DNA of 64,000 bases from positions 3,531,555 through 3,595,554 of the forward strand of contig JAQFVV010012476.1 of NCBI GenBank assembly GCA_028023455.1, in the 5' to 3' direction. Numbering within the stretch: position 1 is the first letter of the stretch; each line of letters begins with the position of its first letter. Below the pieces are notes generated by a model. The model did not search any database and was not told the origin of the DNA. It saw only the letters and a program-made list of their open reading frames with translations. The position numbers and the translations under genes are program-made. This DNA comes from Epiperipatus broadwayi. Lineage: Eukaryota > Onychophora > Udeonychophora > Euonychophora > Peripatidae. Positions 12,323 to 24,850 of this stretch are shown piece by piece.

Positions 12323-12478
<156 letters not shown>

Positions 12479-12659
12479 AGGTAAATAAATAGTTAGATAA
12501 ATAAATATGTAGATGGATATATATATATATATATAATTTATTAAAGTTTTAATAATTGGTCGAACCCTCATAATTTGAAACATAAAACAACTAGTCTCAC
12601 TGAAACATATTTTAATCATATTAAGCATATTCAAAATTTGTTTTAAAAACTAATAAACA

Positions 12660-13565
12660 ATCGATATATATATAAATTAATGATTTTAATCAGAATGTAA
12701 ATGATTTTATGGCTAATCAAATATGTGACATTAGGAATATAAATCTATGTTATGGGACAAACACGTTTGAATACATTTCTAAAATAACGACATGCCAGAT
12801 TCTGAAGAATTATTTAAAAGAATAAACAAGTACTTACCTTTTTCTTATATCAACCCTAACCTATTTTGTCAGTAAATATAGGGGATTTGAATTCAGACTT
12901 TCAAGCATCCTTCAACTATCCACCCATCTCAGACCACTGATACACATGACCCACACACATGTAGAAAAGATAAATAATTAGCAATATACATATTTCACAC
13001 TGAACTAGCACTCATCAGTTGGTCCAGATTATTATCTCCCACACATATATTATTGCTCAGTTTATATTAAGATAGCAATTCTTCATACTTTAATGGACAG
13101 GCTTCAATCTACTCCAACCTCCAACTTTTCAACCATCCATATAACTGAAAATATTTTCTACATGTATGTGGTCATGTGTATCAGTGTATATGAGATGGTA
13201 TGGATAGTTGAAGGGTGCTTGAAAGTCTTAATTTAAATCCCCTACATTTACAATTAATCTCCAGGTATACGAAGAGTGCCTGTATTTTAAATATTTATCT
13301 ATTTTATTAGATAAAGGGAGATCATTTTTGATCTAATTTTTGGTTTATTATATTGTGAATAAATTAAGCATTGAGGCATATAAAGGCTGAAACTTCATAT
13401 AAGTGGTGATCGTTGTTTATATATCAATCAAACCAGATTACCATTTCAAATGTTGATTTAGATGCCATATTAATGATTTTAACCAGAATGTAATGATTTT
13501 ACAGCTGATAAAATATGTGACATAAGAATATAAATCTATTTATAGGACACAAGTACCAACTAGAT
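12660..13565. repeat. Diverged direct duplication flanking the family B copy
   Basis: The sequence at about 12681-12765 (AATGATTTTAATCAGAATGTAA, ATATGTGACATTAGGAATAT) recurs at about 13470-13552 (AATGATTTTAACCAGAATGTAA, ATATGTGACATAAGAATATA). The family B element and other sequence lie between the copies. This looks like a local duplication with later insertion, or the ends of a larger unrecognised element. Confidence 0.65.
12872..13253. repeat. Family B foldback copy with matching termini
   Basis: The left end GTAAATATAGGGGATTTGAA and ACTTTCAAGCATCCTTCAAC is mirrored at the right end by GTTGAAGGGTGCTTGAAAGT and AAATCCCCTACATTTAC. Inner arms also pair (ACACATGACCCACACACATG with CATGTATGTGGTCATGTGT). 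The middle (AATCTTCATACTTTAATGG-type sequence, CCAACTTTTCAACCATCCAT) is family B core. This copy gives the clearest view of the family terminus. No ORF. Confidence 0.85.
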
Positions 13566-14420
13566 AAATAAACAGACAGCTAGATACTTAGATAGATAGA
13601 AATGCGCTGTATAACGATTTTTGAACAGATAGTCAAGGAAACAAACTGATAAGTACAAAGGCATACATCAAATAATAGATAGATATACAGACAGATAGAT
13701 ATATCGATAGTTAGATAAACAGTCAATCAGATATATATATAGGTAGACAAACAGATAGATAAATAGGCAAATAGATAAATAAACGGTTAAATAGATAGAT
13801 ATACATAGATTATATGACCGGATTCGGTTAAATTTTTTATTTCATCTGTTCTTTCCATGCATAGTTTAAAATGCTATTTCCTCTTGCTTTTTTGTAGCTT
13901 TGACATGATAGTTTATAAAACTCTCGTAAATACCTCAAAATGAGAAATGTCACTCAAATAGAGAAGGTCACAGGTCAACATTAGGTTAAGAGCAAATACT
14001 ATAATAGTCTAATAAACAGATAATATATAGATATACAAACAGAAAGATAGATAAATAGATAAGAAACAGACAGGCAGATAGAATATTATATTGATAGACA
14101 AAAACTTATAGATAAATAGGCAAATAGATGATTAGATAGATACATACATAAATAGATAGGTATGTAGATGGATACGTAGATAGACAAATAGATAAATAAA
14201 TTATATAACAAGATTCAGTTAAACTTTAATTTCGTCTGTCTTTTACATACATAGTTAAACATGCTATTTCCTCTTGTTTTTTGAAGCTCTGACATGTTGG
14301 TTTAAAGAACCCTGCTAAGTACCTGCAAAGAGAGAATGGTCACTCAAATACAGAAGACCATAGGTCAACATTAGGTTAAGAGCAGACCGTGTAATAGCTT
14401 CTGAAAGATGGAAAATAAAA
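13560..14420. repeat. Diverged 0.2-kb direct duplication embedded in degenerate GATA repeats
   Basis: About 200 bp at 13807-14010 recurs at about 14200-14400. Shared pieces are ATGCTATTTCCTCTTG, TTTGACATG/CTGACATG, GTCACTCAAATA and AGGTCAACATTAGGTTAAGAG. Imperfect GATA/TAGA repeats precede each copy (13570-13800 and 14030-14195). The unit (unique 200 bp plus GATA tract) therefore seems to have duplicated together with its microsatellite. Confidence 0.8.
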
Positions 14421-15040
14421 AGAGAATGAAGAGTTGAATATGGTATCTAATTGAATTTGATTATAGACTCCAGAGACCTTTCATTAGAAATGTCATTAGA
14501 AAAGTAAGTGGGGGAAGAGAAAACACTTAACAAAAAAGTGGAAAGAAAAAAAAAGAAACTAATTGAGCTTTATATACATATAAAAGTACTCACTAAAAAT
14601 TATTGGAAATATAAATATTTAAATATATATTAATATATAACAAAGTATTACAATACATTCTATATACATATAATTTGCTATATATGTGTGGATGTTTCAC
14701 GAATTTGCCATGTTGTTTATAAGGAGTCAAATTGACATCTACAACTGTATCAAAGTGAAAAATCCAAGCTGCCTTCAGGATCATCTTAGAATTAAGACAT
14801 GCATTACTTAGTGACATGCCTGGATTAAGTGTTATGGCATAAAATGGGAGTGCATTTCATATCTTAATCCATGATGAAAAAATGTGATAACATTTAATCG
14901 GTATCTCCAAAACTTGCACGCTTAGTTCTTAATTTTTGATGGAAATTGTGTTTTAATGTTGATGGGTAAAATGACTAGAACATTGTGTCAATGGTGCTCC
15001 ATATCTGTCTTCAGTTAACATTTGTTTTTGTCAGTGGTGT
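14421..15040. other. AT-rich DNA
   Basis: Two short frames (14593-14817 minus, 14985-15212 plus) have no recognisable motif. The second runs into the repeat cluster that follows. Confidence 0.55.
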
Positions 15041-15043
15041 AAT

Positions 15044-16950
15044 AATTAATAATATAGCAATTATATATATAAAATGGGGAGGATTACTCTTCACACATGT
15101 GCTAGAAAATTGTTTTGTATTCCCCACATCAATAATTGTTTTAAAACTACAAACAGTTCATCTATCATTAGCTTATTTTTTAAATAAACCAATAATTGTT
15201 GACCCTGCCTAAATTTAGAGCTTGACCTTATTATAAGCCCGATTTTTTTAAATCTGCATTTACTTGTACAAGTTCAGTTTATATATCACAGAGAAAAAAA
15301 AGTTTCTCATTTTTAACTACCTGTGACACTGAATCTTATTAGTTTGTATATATGTGATAGTTAATAATATAACGATTCATATATATGAAAATTGTGAAAG
15401 CACCCACTCTTCACATATATGTTAGAAACAATTATTGATGGAAGAGGGTGTGCCAATTTTCTACCACATGTGGGAAGTATAGTTCCTTCCAAAATTTAAT
15501 ATACAAAAGTAACCTAAAAATAACCAGAATTTTATAATTAAAAAATTGTATATTTATTTTTAGGTGCTGCAAATTAAATTGCTTTAAAAAGTATAGACTA
15601 TTTAATGCAATGCACTGGTCTAAACCTGTTAATCACTTTTTGAAGTAGTCTGGTAATGCATGCAAAATGGTGCATTTTAACATCTCCATCATTGTTGATC
15701 CCAGTTCTAAGTTCACAAAAAAAATTGAGAAATTTTATCATTCAAGAGATTAAAAAAATTGCATGAAGCAAAATTGAATGAATATGGATAATAGATAAAT
15801 TGGGTCATGCTGAATTTAATTAAAAAGTGTTTCACACTCAAAGCTTTCTGAAATGACACTTTGTTAGAGTAAAGCTTGTACCCTTTCCTTTGCCACAAAA
15901 TAGGATGTATATAGTTCACCACATCATGTACCTGTTTGTGAAGTTGCAGATAAAATGCCTGATTGTTATGAACTAAAATTGAGAGAAAAATGCTGTTTGT
16001 GACAAAAAAAATCAGTGTTGTTTTGATTTTAGACTTCATTTGTGATACTTTTTAGGGATGTGGTAAATTTAACATTTCAATTAAATCAATCATAAACTTG
16101 TGTTTTTAAGAGTTTGGATTGCTTATAATCTCATCCAAACATTACAACTTTTTTCCTTGCTGCTTTCTATAAACAAAAACAGAATTTCACATTGCTCGAA
16201 CATTTCAGTCATTATAAAACCATTGACAAATATGCAAAATGCACTTTACAAAAAATGTGTTACATGGTCCCACAATTTCATAAAGTGGTGTCATTTACCA
16301 AATCAATGCAGAAGGGTTCCTGTAAGAAGTAGGTAACAGTGGAAATAGGCATGCAAAACAGAGAATGATTTCATTTATTTTTGTCTTCCTCCTCATATAT
16401 ATATGAATTGCTGTATTATTAATTATTACATATATACAAATTAATAAAATTTAGTGTTGCAGGTAGTTAAAATGAAAAAACTTTGTCTTCCTTATGATGA
16501 ATAAACTGAACTTTATAAGTAATACACATATTTTTTTAAACTCTAATTTAAGCACAGTCAGTTATTGTTGGTTTATTTAAAGAATAAGCTCAAACTCAGG
16601 TGAACCACTTATGTTTTTAAGACAATTATTGATAGGAGTGTCAGTGTCACTATATTATTAATTATTACTTATCTATAAAATAGATTTAGTGCTGCAGATA
16701 GTTAAAATGAGAAACATTCTCTTCCCTGTGATAAATACTATGCAGATTTAAAATTCGGGCTAATAATAAGTTCAAGCCCTAATTTGGGCACAATCAGTAA
16801 TTAATGATTTATTTAAAGAATAAGTTCTAACTATAAAGTGAACAACCTATGATTTTAAAACAACTATTGATAAGAGAATGCATGCCACTTTCTAGTGCAT
16901 GTGGAAAGAGTAATTCCTTTCACAATTTTACAAATTATATATAAATATAT
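15044..16950. repeat. Inverted/tandem cluster of a ~245-bp unit around a 0.9-kb core
   Basis: One unit lies at about 15085-15380. Two reverse-complement units lie in tandem at about 16400-16640 and 16645-16900. Shared pieces include AATAAACCAATAATTG, TTTTAACTACCTG and AATAATTAATAATA-type sequence, with mirrored forms such as CAGGTAGTTAAAATG at the right. The 15385-15490 and 16860-16935 ends also match each other (ATTGATGGAAGAGG / ATTGATAAGAGAA, CACATGTGGGAAG / GCATGTGGAAAG). The core (15500-16380) is not repeated here. It holds a 108-codon minus-strand frame (15713-16039) that I do not recognise. This may be a foldback-type DNA transposon with long internally repeated arms. Confidence 0.75.
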
Positions 16951-16959
16951 ATATTATAA

Positions 16960-19720
16960 CGATCCAGATGATTGAAGGAATTAATGTAATCTGCACTACA
17001 AGGTGCCAATAGGCATTTGAACCTAGAAAATTTATATAGTAGGCAGATACGTAAGTAAAAAAAAAATTTTATTTTTATTTTATATATTTTGATTCCGGTC
17101 GTTAGCCCATTGTCACTAGATCAGTGGAATGGCAGAGATTTATATTTTATAATAAATTCTTATCTAAGAATATATAAAAAAAGAATAAAATAATTATACA
17201 CACAAACATTTATTTACGCACATATATAATATTAAAAATTGTTTTAGTATCAGTTTTACATTTTAAAATTTAATTTACATTTTTAACTTTGATTTTAATT
17301 TACATTTAATTTTTATAAATTTACATTTCAATTTTTATAAGTTCGCACAGATGGGTTTATAAAAGTTTGCTTTACAATGTTGAGTATAGATCGGTTACAT
17401 AGATTATACGGTTAAAAACATTTCAAATTAAACATCACCGATCAAAATACAAAGTCATTGATAATGTCAATTGCAGAGGGAATACAAGAAACCCAATAGC
17501 ATTCATCATAAGATGCCACATTGGCATTGATGACTTATATATTCCAATCGAATATGAAAACCACAAACATAAGTAACCGATAATGAATCCATGCAATGTC
17601 CATATCCAACTTAAATTTAATGCATTTTTATTTAGAGTGTCGAGTATGAATAGACTACATACATTTGCATTTGAAAAGAAAATATTCTATCCTTATTTAA
17701 CCTTAGGCCAAAAGTTCACAGTCAAACCAACGTCAATTCATCTGATATATCGATGCATTCAATGTAACATGAATATGGCTGCACAAAATGTTAAGAGAAG
17801 AAATTGCCTCTTGTCAGATAGGAATACTACATCTATCTAACAAGAAGAGCAATAAAAAAAAACTCCATAGGAAAGGACTGTGGTCATTTTGCCGACTTAC
17901 AATCGCATTCCATAGGCAAAAAGGAAGTGTGCGGCATATAAAGCGATTCTTCCCGTAGCGAATCTCGTACTACATCTACTAATTACACCAATATATCCAA
18001 TCCATTGACCTAATTCAACTATGAAACGAATAACCTAAGATTTTCCTCCCCTAATAAAACTTTACAAATCTATATAGCCATTCACAACTGACTTAAGTTT
18101 AACATTTATATAATTTATTTTAACGGAAAACAGAAATCATAATAAAAAAAATTGAAAGAACAAAAAAAATAAATGGAAATGATTTTACAAAATAAATACA
18201 TCACATTAAAATTACTTATTAATAAATTAAGTTGGTCAGATAGGATTCTATTTGCAATTATTTTAAATATGAACAAGTTTTTAGAATTAAAGTTCTTCTT
18301 GTTTAATATACTGGAGTTTTAGAAATATATTTAAAGCTTAGAGTTCAAAAAGTTCTTACAATTTTAAAACATTCCTTTTTATCCGTTGCTTGCCATTTGA
18401 ACATGAATTCCCACGCCATACTAAAGAGATTGGTATTCTGTTGGCTGTTTTATTTATTCATCCAGAGGTCTTTTACTTTAGCTGGTCCTCAATGTAGAAA
18501 ACAATAGGTCATTTTTCTTTCTTTCTTAGCAGAACTGAAGGGATTGAAGAGTGCGTCTTTTCAATCCCTTCTCCTTCAACTCCACACTAACTCATATAGT
18601 CACATCGCTTCTATTTTCTTTACTCACTAAAATTTTTATTATCAAACTTTTTCTTTTATATGTAACTTTAGGATCCAATGGACATTACGTCATCGATGAT
18701 GAATGATCCTTCCATTGAGGTCTGATTCCCCGATGGATCGCTTTCATTGGGCCATTAGTTTCTATTGTTTTCCTACATGACCATTACTTATACATTTAAA
18801 TGACCAAGGGCTAGTTCACTTGGACAAATTAAAATAATCATTTCCATTTTTCAATAACTTTAATTAATTTGTTTTCAAACTTAAAGATATATTTTTATCT
18901 CTAAATCTTTTTTAAGTTTTTGCTTTTAAAATACCTTTTCTATTTTTAATAAAGTTTTATTTTAATAATTTTTTTCATCTGTGCGATTTTATATATATAT
19001 ATGAGTTTAGTATAGAATTTTAATTTTCAATTTTTAATTCTTAAAAAAAAGAAGTTTTATTTGCGAACTTTTATTTTTTTCATGTTTAATAATAAAAAAA
19101 CAATGTAACGTCGTATGTGCCCATTACATATATCAGTAAACTTGCTTAAAAAAATGAACAAAAAAAATTTACTTAGGATTAGTAATTACGGTACACGGTT
19201 CACGAAAACATTTACAAAAACATCCAGTTAGTAATTTTACAAAAAGTCTATATACAAAAAAAATGTTGACCATTGCTTTCCTAAGAACCACCACGTTTAT
19301 GCCTCCTCCCCCTAAGAATTCTATTTTCTCTATACACTTGGGTCTCGTTTTACGCGATAGATAGGTTCCTCAGAAAACACGCGCAAACGAAATCAAGCAA
19401 AAATAGACATAACTTACATTGAAAAAGGGGGGATGCGGTCTGTGATTTTTCAAAATTTGCATAAAAGCAAAGCACCAATGTGAAATTACTTAAAAATTTG
19501 CGCAAAAAGAAAAATAAGGAAATAAAATATGACTAATAAAAAATTTCAAATTTGAAAAAAATTGATACAAGACAAACTTTTTTTAACTATAATATTTAAT
19601 TTTATTCAAAATAATATATTTTTATGCATAATTTACAGTACAGTAATTTATATTTTTAATTATTATCGCTATTTGCCAAAAACACATTAGTTTGCAAACT
19701 AGTAAAAAATCAGATTCTCA
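16960..19720. other. Unassigned DNA without a recognisable gene
   Basis: AT-rich DNA with A-rich tracts (18140-18180). A mildly G/C-richer segment at 17380-18060 has an 85-codon plus-strand frame (17583-17840) lacking motifs. Another CpG-containing patch lies at 19280-19450, around GGTCTCGTTTTACGCG. I find no match between these segments and the other repeat families here. They may be old elements or host non-coding DNA. Confidence 0.5.
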
Positions 19721-19802
19721 TGTGATGTAATGTGATGTATTTGGCTTCTCCGTAAACGAAGTCAAAAATATCTCAGCAATTATTCTCACAAGAGGAAATA
19801 CA
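19720..19802 (-). mobile_element. LINE-X, extreme 3' end only
   Basis: On the minus strand this reads TGCTGAGATATTTTTGACTTC, then GGAGAAGCCAAATACATCAC and ATTACATCACAT. It matches the 3' end of the LINE-X copy at 42.12-42.18 kb (GCTGAGATATTTTTGACTTC, GGAGAAGCCACAATACATCA, then the CATCA tail). Only about 80 bp remain, consistent with severe 5' truncation during target-primed reverse transcription. Confidence 0.7.
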
Positions 19803-20208
19803 ACTAGCGCCAAGTTCACTCTCATGTTGTGTTAATAGTTTTCTGTTGACGACAACAATGATTTTATTAATTGTTTATGAACTTAGACTTATGATAATAA
19901 AAAGACATTTATTCACCACTGCTGGGAAAAATTTAATGAAAATTAACAACTAAAAATTAAATTCTTATTTTTGCCTTTAATTTTCAATTCCATTTAAAAA
20001 TCAAATTTCGTTTTACATCGCATTAATTTCAAGTCACCTGTAAGTAATTTTTAAATTGTTAATTACACAAAAAGGGGAACTTTATTCAATCTAGAAAACA
20101 GGTTACATTATTAATTTTCATTTACATGCATTTACATTGATATTTCCGATTGTATATATTGTGTCTTGGTCTCTTTTTTAAGTCTATTATTGAGGAAAGG
20201 CTGAACTA

Positions 20209-23200
20209 TTAGAGATTTGACCTTTGTTTTACAAGTGACCAAGTAGCCATGAAAATGTCTGGGTGTGCTATTTTATTATTTCTGTTTTTTAATTGTGCTA
20301 ACTTGTTGTGAAAAGTTGATGGATGCTGCCTTGTATTATTGCCAAAAGCGAATGTGCATCGCGTGCACCAAAATGCATAAAGTACGAAGGTTGCTGCTCG
20401 GATTGTTTGGGTGGATGTCCTGCAGAATGTACTGATAATATCTTGCAGGGAGATGTTTGGTCTTCTGTATATATTTGTTATTTCATGTTGAATATTGTTT
20501 AATGCTGGGCAGTTGTAAAACAAATGTTGTTGAGTTTCTTCTGCTTGATGGCATAGTGTGCAGAAAGGGTCTATTTTTGTATATAATCGTCTGTATCTTA
20601 AGAAATATGATGTTGGCAAAGCATATAGATTTAGTTTCAGAAGGCAATCAAAAAATTTGGGCTCCATAGACCTTTTTTTAAATTTTTTAAGCAGCTGTCG
20701 GTTGTTTATTCCGAGCATCTGTGTTGAAATATCTGATGTATATCCTGGGTATACCATTGCATATATCTGCCAATACGAATATTTTGTTGTTGTTTGCAGT
20801 GATATTTGAGTATGTGTGATTCTGAACTGGTTTATGACTGATGATAGATAGAAGTGAAGGTGGAGGGGTTGTGGGTGATTTGTATTAGATACTGGAGTTT
20901 GGGAAATGTGAGGGTGGTATTATAAGGTTTGAGTTTTTGTATGAAAAATATTATGTTGTGACCCAAACCATTGTGTATTGCTGGTCGATTAAGGCGTTTT
21001 GCAGATATTGACACTGTCTTTCTATTTCATAGAAGTTTATTGCAATATGAAGAGATTTTTGATGTAAAAACTTTTGAGAATTGAATTATGGGAGAATAAT
21101 AGATAATCTTGGTGATCACCAGCTGATTGAACAATTGCACTTCAGCATATATTGCTTTTGATAGTGAGGCAGTGATCTGTTCTGCTTCATCTTTTAACTT
21201 GTTCTGGATTTTTTGCCTCATTGTGTTTGTTCCCATGTAGAAAGGAAAGCTGAGGAAAGGAGATGGTTTGCCTTGGAAAATTTGCATGCATGGCTTACTA
21301 GTGTATAGAGACCAAGCAGCAGTCTTGTTTTGATTAAATTTTACATGATGTGTTGCTTGAAAGTCTTGCAGTATTTTCTGTAGTATTGGTATCTGTTTTC
21401 TTGATGGTAGGAAGACTGTGATGTCATCCATATATGCAATGCAGGCTATATGTTGTGATGTGCCTGGTATCTGGATGCCTTTGATACTCTGTTGAATTTT
21501 GAGTATGAATGGGTTGATGTAAAAAGTAAATAACAGTGAGCTGAGTGGTGAGCCTTGGAATATGGATTGTGTGGGAATAAATGAAGGAGAATTTTTGCCA
21601 TAGAGTGTGATATGTATTTCTCTGCTTAGTAGTAGGTTTGTGAGCAGGTAAAGATGAGTTCGTGGAATTGTGGTGTCAGCTAGCATATTGATTAATGTAT
21701 TGATGTTGACCGAATCAAAAGCCGCTTCTATATCAAGTTGAACTGCAATTGGTGCATATTTCTTTCTGTCCTGTACTGAGTAAATAACTGTTTTAAATAT
21801 CATTGCAGCCTGTGCAGTTGATGATTGCTTCCTTGCAAACTGGCTGTGTGAAATTAGTGATAGAATATGTGGCTCTAGGCTGTCTTTGAGTACTTTTTCC
21901 AATTCTAATTATAAATGGCCCCATTGAGATTGGTCGTAGGTTGGATAGTGTTGATATGTGGACTTTTTCTTGTTGAAGGGGACTATTGCTATTGGATATA
22001 AACCTTGGATATCATGCAACTTCTGTGATAGATAATTTGCAATGTCACATAAATATTGGCTAGTGAACTGGATGAGATGTGCAAGGACAAATTTGGGTAT
22101 TCCATGTGCTTTTGGGTGACATGCATTAGGTACTGTTGCTAGTTTAGTAGCAAATTCTGTGATGTTGTATGGGGTATTTGTTTCTGGTTTTCCAAAGACA
22201 TTAGAATTATATTTGACCAGGTGGTATGCTTGCAGCTTTTGTTTGAAATGCTGATAGATCGGTTTTAATATATTATCTCCTGCATATGTGAGCCCTTGCT
22301 CTGTGAGTGCCATTGGTACTCTGACAGTAGAATGGGTAGCCCAAGGCCCAGCGAATGTATTTTCTTGTCCATATGTGTTGTTGGCCAAGGCAGACTTTAC
22401 TCTTTTTTATTGCTAGGTAGTTTTTCAGATGGTTACAGATGTTATTGTATGTTTGTGTAAGCCTGTGTATATGTTGTTGACTGGTGTGTGTTGGGTTTAT
22501 CATTGTAATCCGCTTATGTATTTCATCAGCCAGAGCTAGCAGTCTTGAGGTGGTGAGGATTTGCGTGTAATGTGATCTATATTAAATGATAAAATGTTTA
22601 TGAATGCTAAGTATCTTTGAATGGGATTAAGTTGCATATTTTTGATTTTGTGAAGCATTATATATGTTTCTGAAAAAATAAATTCTGGGGTAGAAGTTGG
22701 AAGTAGAATTCTGATTGTTTTACCATGTGTAAGTGCAGTTGTTTGGATTTCCGTCAGATTAATTAGTATGGTTTGTGCAGAGTGATCAGAGAAAGGCGAT
22801 GGGTTGATGTTTAGGCTGATTTAATGCTGTAGCACAGGTGAATAAAAGCACAGATCAATTCTTGATGTATGACGTCCATTGTGAAAGGTAACTGCGTCAT
22901 TTGACAGAAAACCCTCTGCACTCATAAGTGGAATTGATCTTTGATGCAGCCACTTTAAAATTAACTCTTGATATTTCATGTTGAAAACCCCCATTAGTAT
23001 GGTTGGATGTGAATTAGAGCCAAGTAAGGAATTTATGTTTAATATAATATTTGAGACAATTGTATGACCCAGATAAATATAATGTTTAGTGTGATGATTT
23101 GATGACTAAAAGTTATTATTAGTAAATTTGCATCTATATATATATATGATTTTGAATGAGTCAAATGGACAACTTTGTGTTATGAGCAGCCCAGTACCCC

Positions 23201-23408
23201 CTGAGGGAGATGATGTGTCTCTGGAACATGCACAGTAGCCTTCTCTACTTAGATGTACTGAGGGATCAATTTGTGAGCCACTATATATTTTAGTTTCTAG
23301 AAGTCCTAGTATATGAGGTTGTGTAATCTTTATCCATTGTTGTAGCTGATGTATTTTGTTGACTGAGTTGAGCCCTCTGATATTAAATGCTGTTATTTTT
23401 AACTTCAT
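20209..23408 (-). pseudogene. LINE ORF2 (endonuclease-reverse transcriptase), broken
   Basis: ORF2 would nick target DNA and copy the element RNA there. The endonuclease begins at ATG 23408-23406 with FNIRGLNS and later LLETK (open to 23106). Its C-terminal part survives near 22849-22875 as SRIDLCF, but the expected GDFN is GVFN. The linker is at 22388-21909. The RT frame at 21902-21027 has motif A VQLDIEAAFDSVN (residues 54-66), motif B FQGSPLSSLLF (115-125) and motif C YMDD (157-160). The C-terminal part at 20757-20209 has CTLC (66-69) with H78 and C83. The frame breaks between these blocks, including near the RPIS motif at about 21.92 kb. Clade assignment beyond L1/Tx1-like is uncertain. 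Confidence 0.88.
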
Positions 23409-24845
23409 TATCGTGATTGGCTGCGAGTTGGTTTCACAGTGTGTTGAAGTTTGCGTGAAACTTTTGCATATTCTCTAGGGTTTTGTGAGCAGTTACTAGT
23501 GGTTTGATTACTATCCAGCTCCATAGGTATTAAGTTCTCTGCCAAGTGTTCAATCATTTCTGTTAGAGTATTGTTTTCATTTGTTTTGGCTCTTTTTGAT
23601 TTATTTCTCCTTGGCCGACCAGATTTTTGGACTTCTGTTGGTGTTGTTTCTATGGAAGGGAGGCATGGGGTTAGTGACTCTAGAATATCTGTGGATGTTT
23701 TGTTTATAATTATATGTGGCATGATTGTTTTGGGGGAGTTGTATGTATCATTAGAAATGTCTGAATTTGAGCCTGACATGTTATTGATTGGTATGCCTGG
23801 TGTTTGTGATACTTCAGGTATGATTTGTGCTTAATTTTGATCCATTTGATCAACAGTGCTTTCATTTAATTTATTCGAGCTATCTGTTGTAGTTTCAAGT
23901 ATATTTGTGTTTTCTTCTGCATGTTTGTTTTTACTAGCTTCATTTATACTGTGATTATTTTCATGTTGATTGTTTGAGTTGCTAGTGTTATTTTGTGTGT
24001 TGTTGTTTTCTTCAGGTTGGGATTGGATGTGCTGATTATTTGTTGTCTGATGTTGTGTGAGTTGTCTATCCATGCACTGTGTGGATAGATGACCACGCTT
24101 GCCACAGGCATAGCATCGTGGTTTTAAACCTCTTATATATAGGCACAGCATAGCTTCCTGATCAGCAATTTGTATTGGTATAGATTCTGGGTCAATGTCT
24201 TTGTGTAATTTTAACTTAAAATCATAGCTATTGCTGTATATTGGTATTGGTGTGTCTTTGAGGTATATTGGTTGAAATGCTATAACCTTGCCAAATGGAT
24301 CCATCATTTTTTGAAAGTCTTGTTTCATGTATCCAAAGTATGTATTTTTAATTATTCCAGTAATTTGGTTCTGTCGATCTTGATCGACTATAACAATCGC
24401 GTAATTGCCTAATGTTTTAATTTAGTTTTGAAATCGGTTGTTTTGATTAATATCAAGAAATTCGATTGCGAGGTATCTGGGATTTGGATGATCTGCAATT
24501 CTTACTATCGTTTCCCACAGTTCGTTTTCAGTTATTGCTTGATATAATAACGTGCTTGGAAAATGATACAGCGATATATTTGCATCTGTGGCAGATATTA
24601 CTATCAAGTTTGGTGAAGGGAGGGTCTTGTATTTTTAAATCTAACTGGTTTATGTCGTTCGGATTTGTTTTTCTAAATCTCGGAACTATTTTATTATTTA
24701 TTGTAGTCACGAAATTCTTTGAACTTGTTGCTTGCATGTTAGTTTTTGCGACCATGGCGTACGATTTGACGGTGTCTAAATTTTTACGCATTTCAGCGGC
24801 CATATTGATGCCAACTACTCGATGATGCATAGCTGTCGTCTCCAT
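23408..24845 (-). pseudogene. LINE ORF1 (gag-like, CCHC zinc knuckle), broken
   Basis: ORF1 would bind the element RNA. It begins at ATG near 24845 (METTAMHH). One frameshift occurs between 24607 and 24528. After that a single frame runs to 23408, interrupted only by TAA at about 24424-24422 and TAA at 23833-23831. A perfect CX2CX4HX4C knuckle (CYACGKRGHLSTQC) lies at about 24115-24074. It is followed by a Gln/Asn-rich low-complexity stretch and then a basic segment (GRPRRNKSKRAK). The stop codon (TAA, 23410-23408) overlaps the ORF2 ATG by one base. Confidence 0.85.
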
Positions 24846-24850
24846 TTTTT

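Larger units (their letters stand above)
20150..24850 (-). mobile_element. Near-full-length L1/Tx1-like LINE, degraded
   Basis: The element runs leftward: ORF1 (24845-23408), ORF2 (23408 to 20209) and a short 3' UTR ending near 20150. ORF1 has a CCHC zinc knuckle. ORF2 has an apurinic/apyrimidinic-type endonuclease start, a reverse transcriptase with YMDD and a C-terminal CX2C..H..C motif. That order is the L1/Tx1 plan. Several stops and frameshifts make it inactive. The boundaries are approximate: I found no convincing target-site duplication, only an 8-base TTTTTTAA shared near both ends. Confidence 0.85.

Noticed and set aside
12850-12862. Telomere-like AACCCTAACCT
   Set aside because: A single short occurrence with no repeat array.
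15713-16039. Transposase gene in the core of the 15-17 kb inverted cluster
   Set aside because: No catalytic motif or known domain could be recognised in the 108 codons, so it is reported only as an unknown frame.
20457-20809. Plus-strand ORFs of 70-83 codons
   Set aside because: Antisense to the C-terminal part of LINE ORF2.
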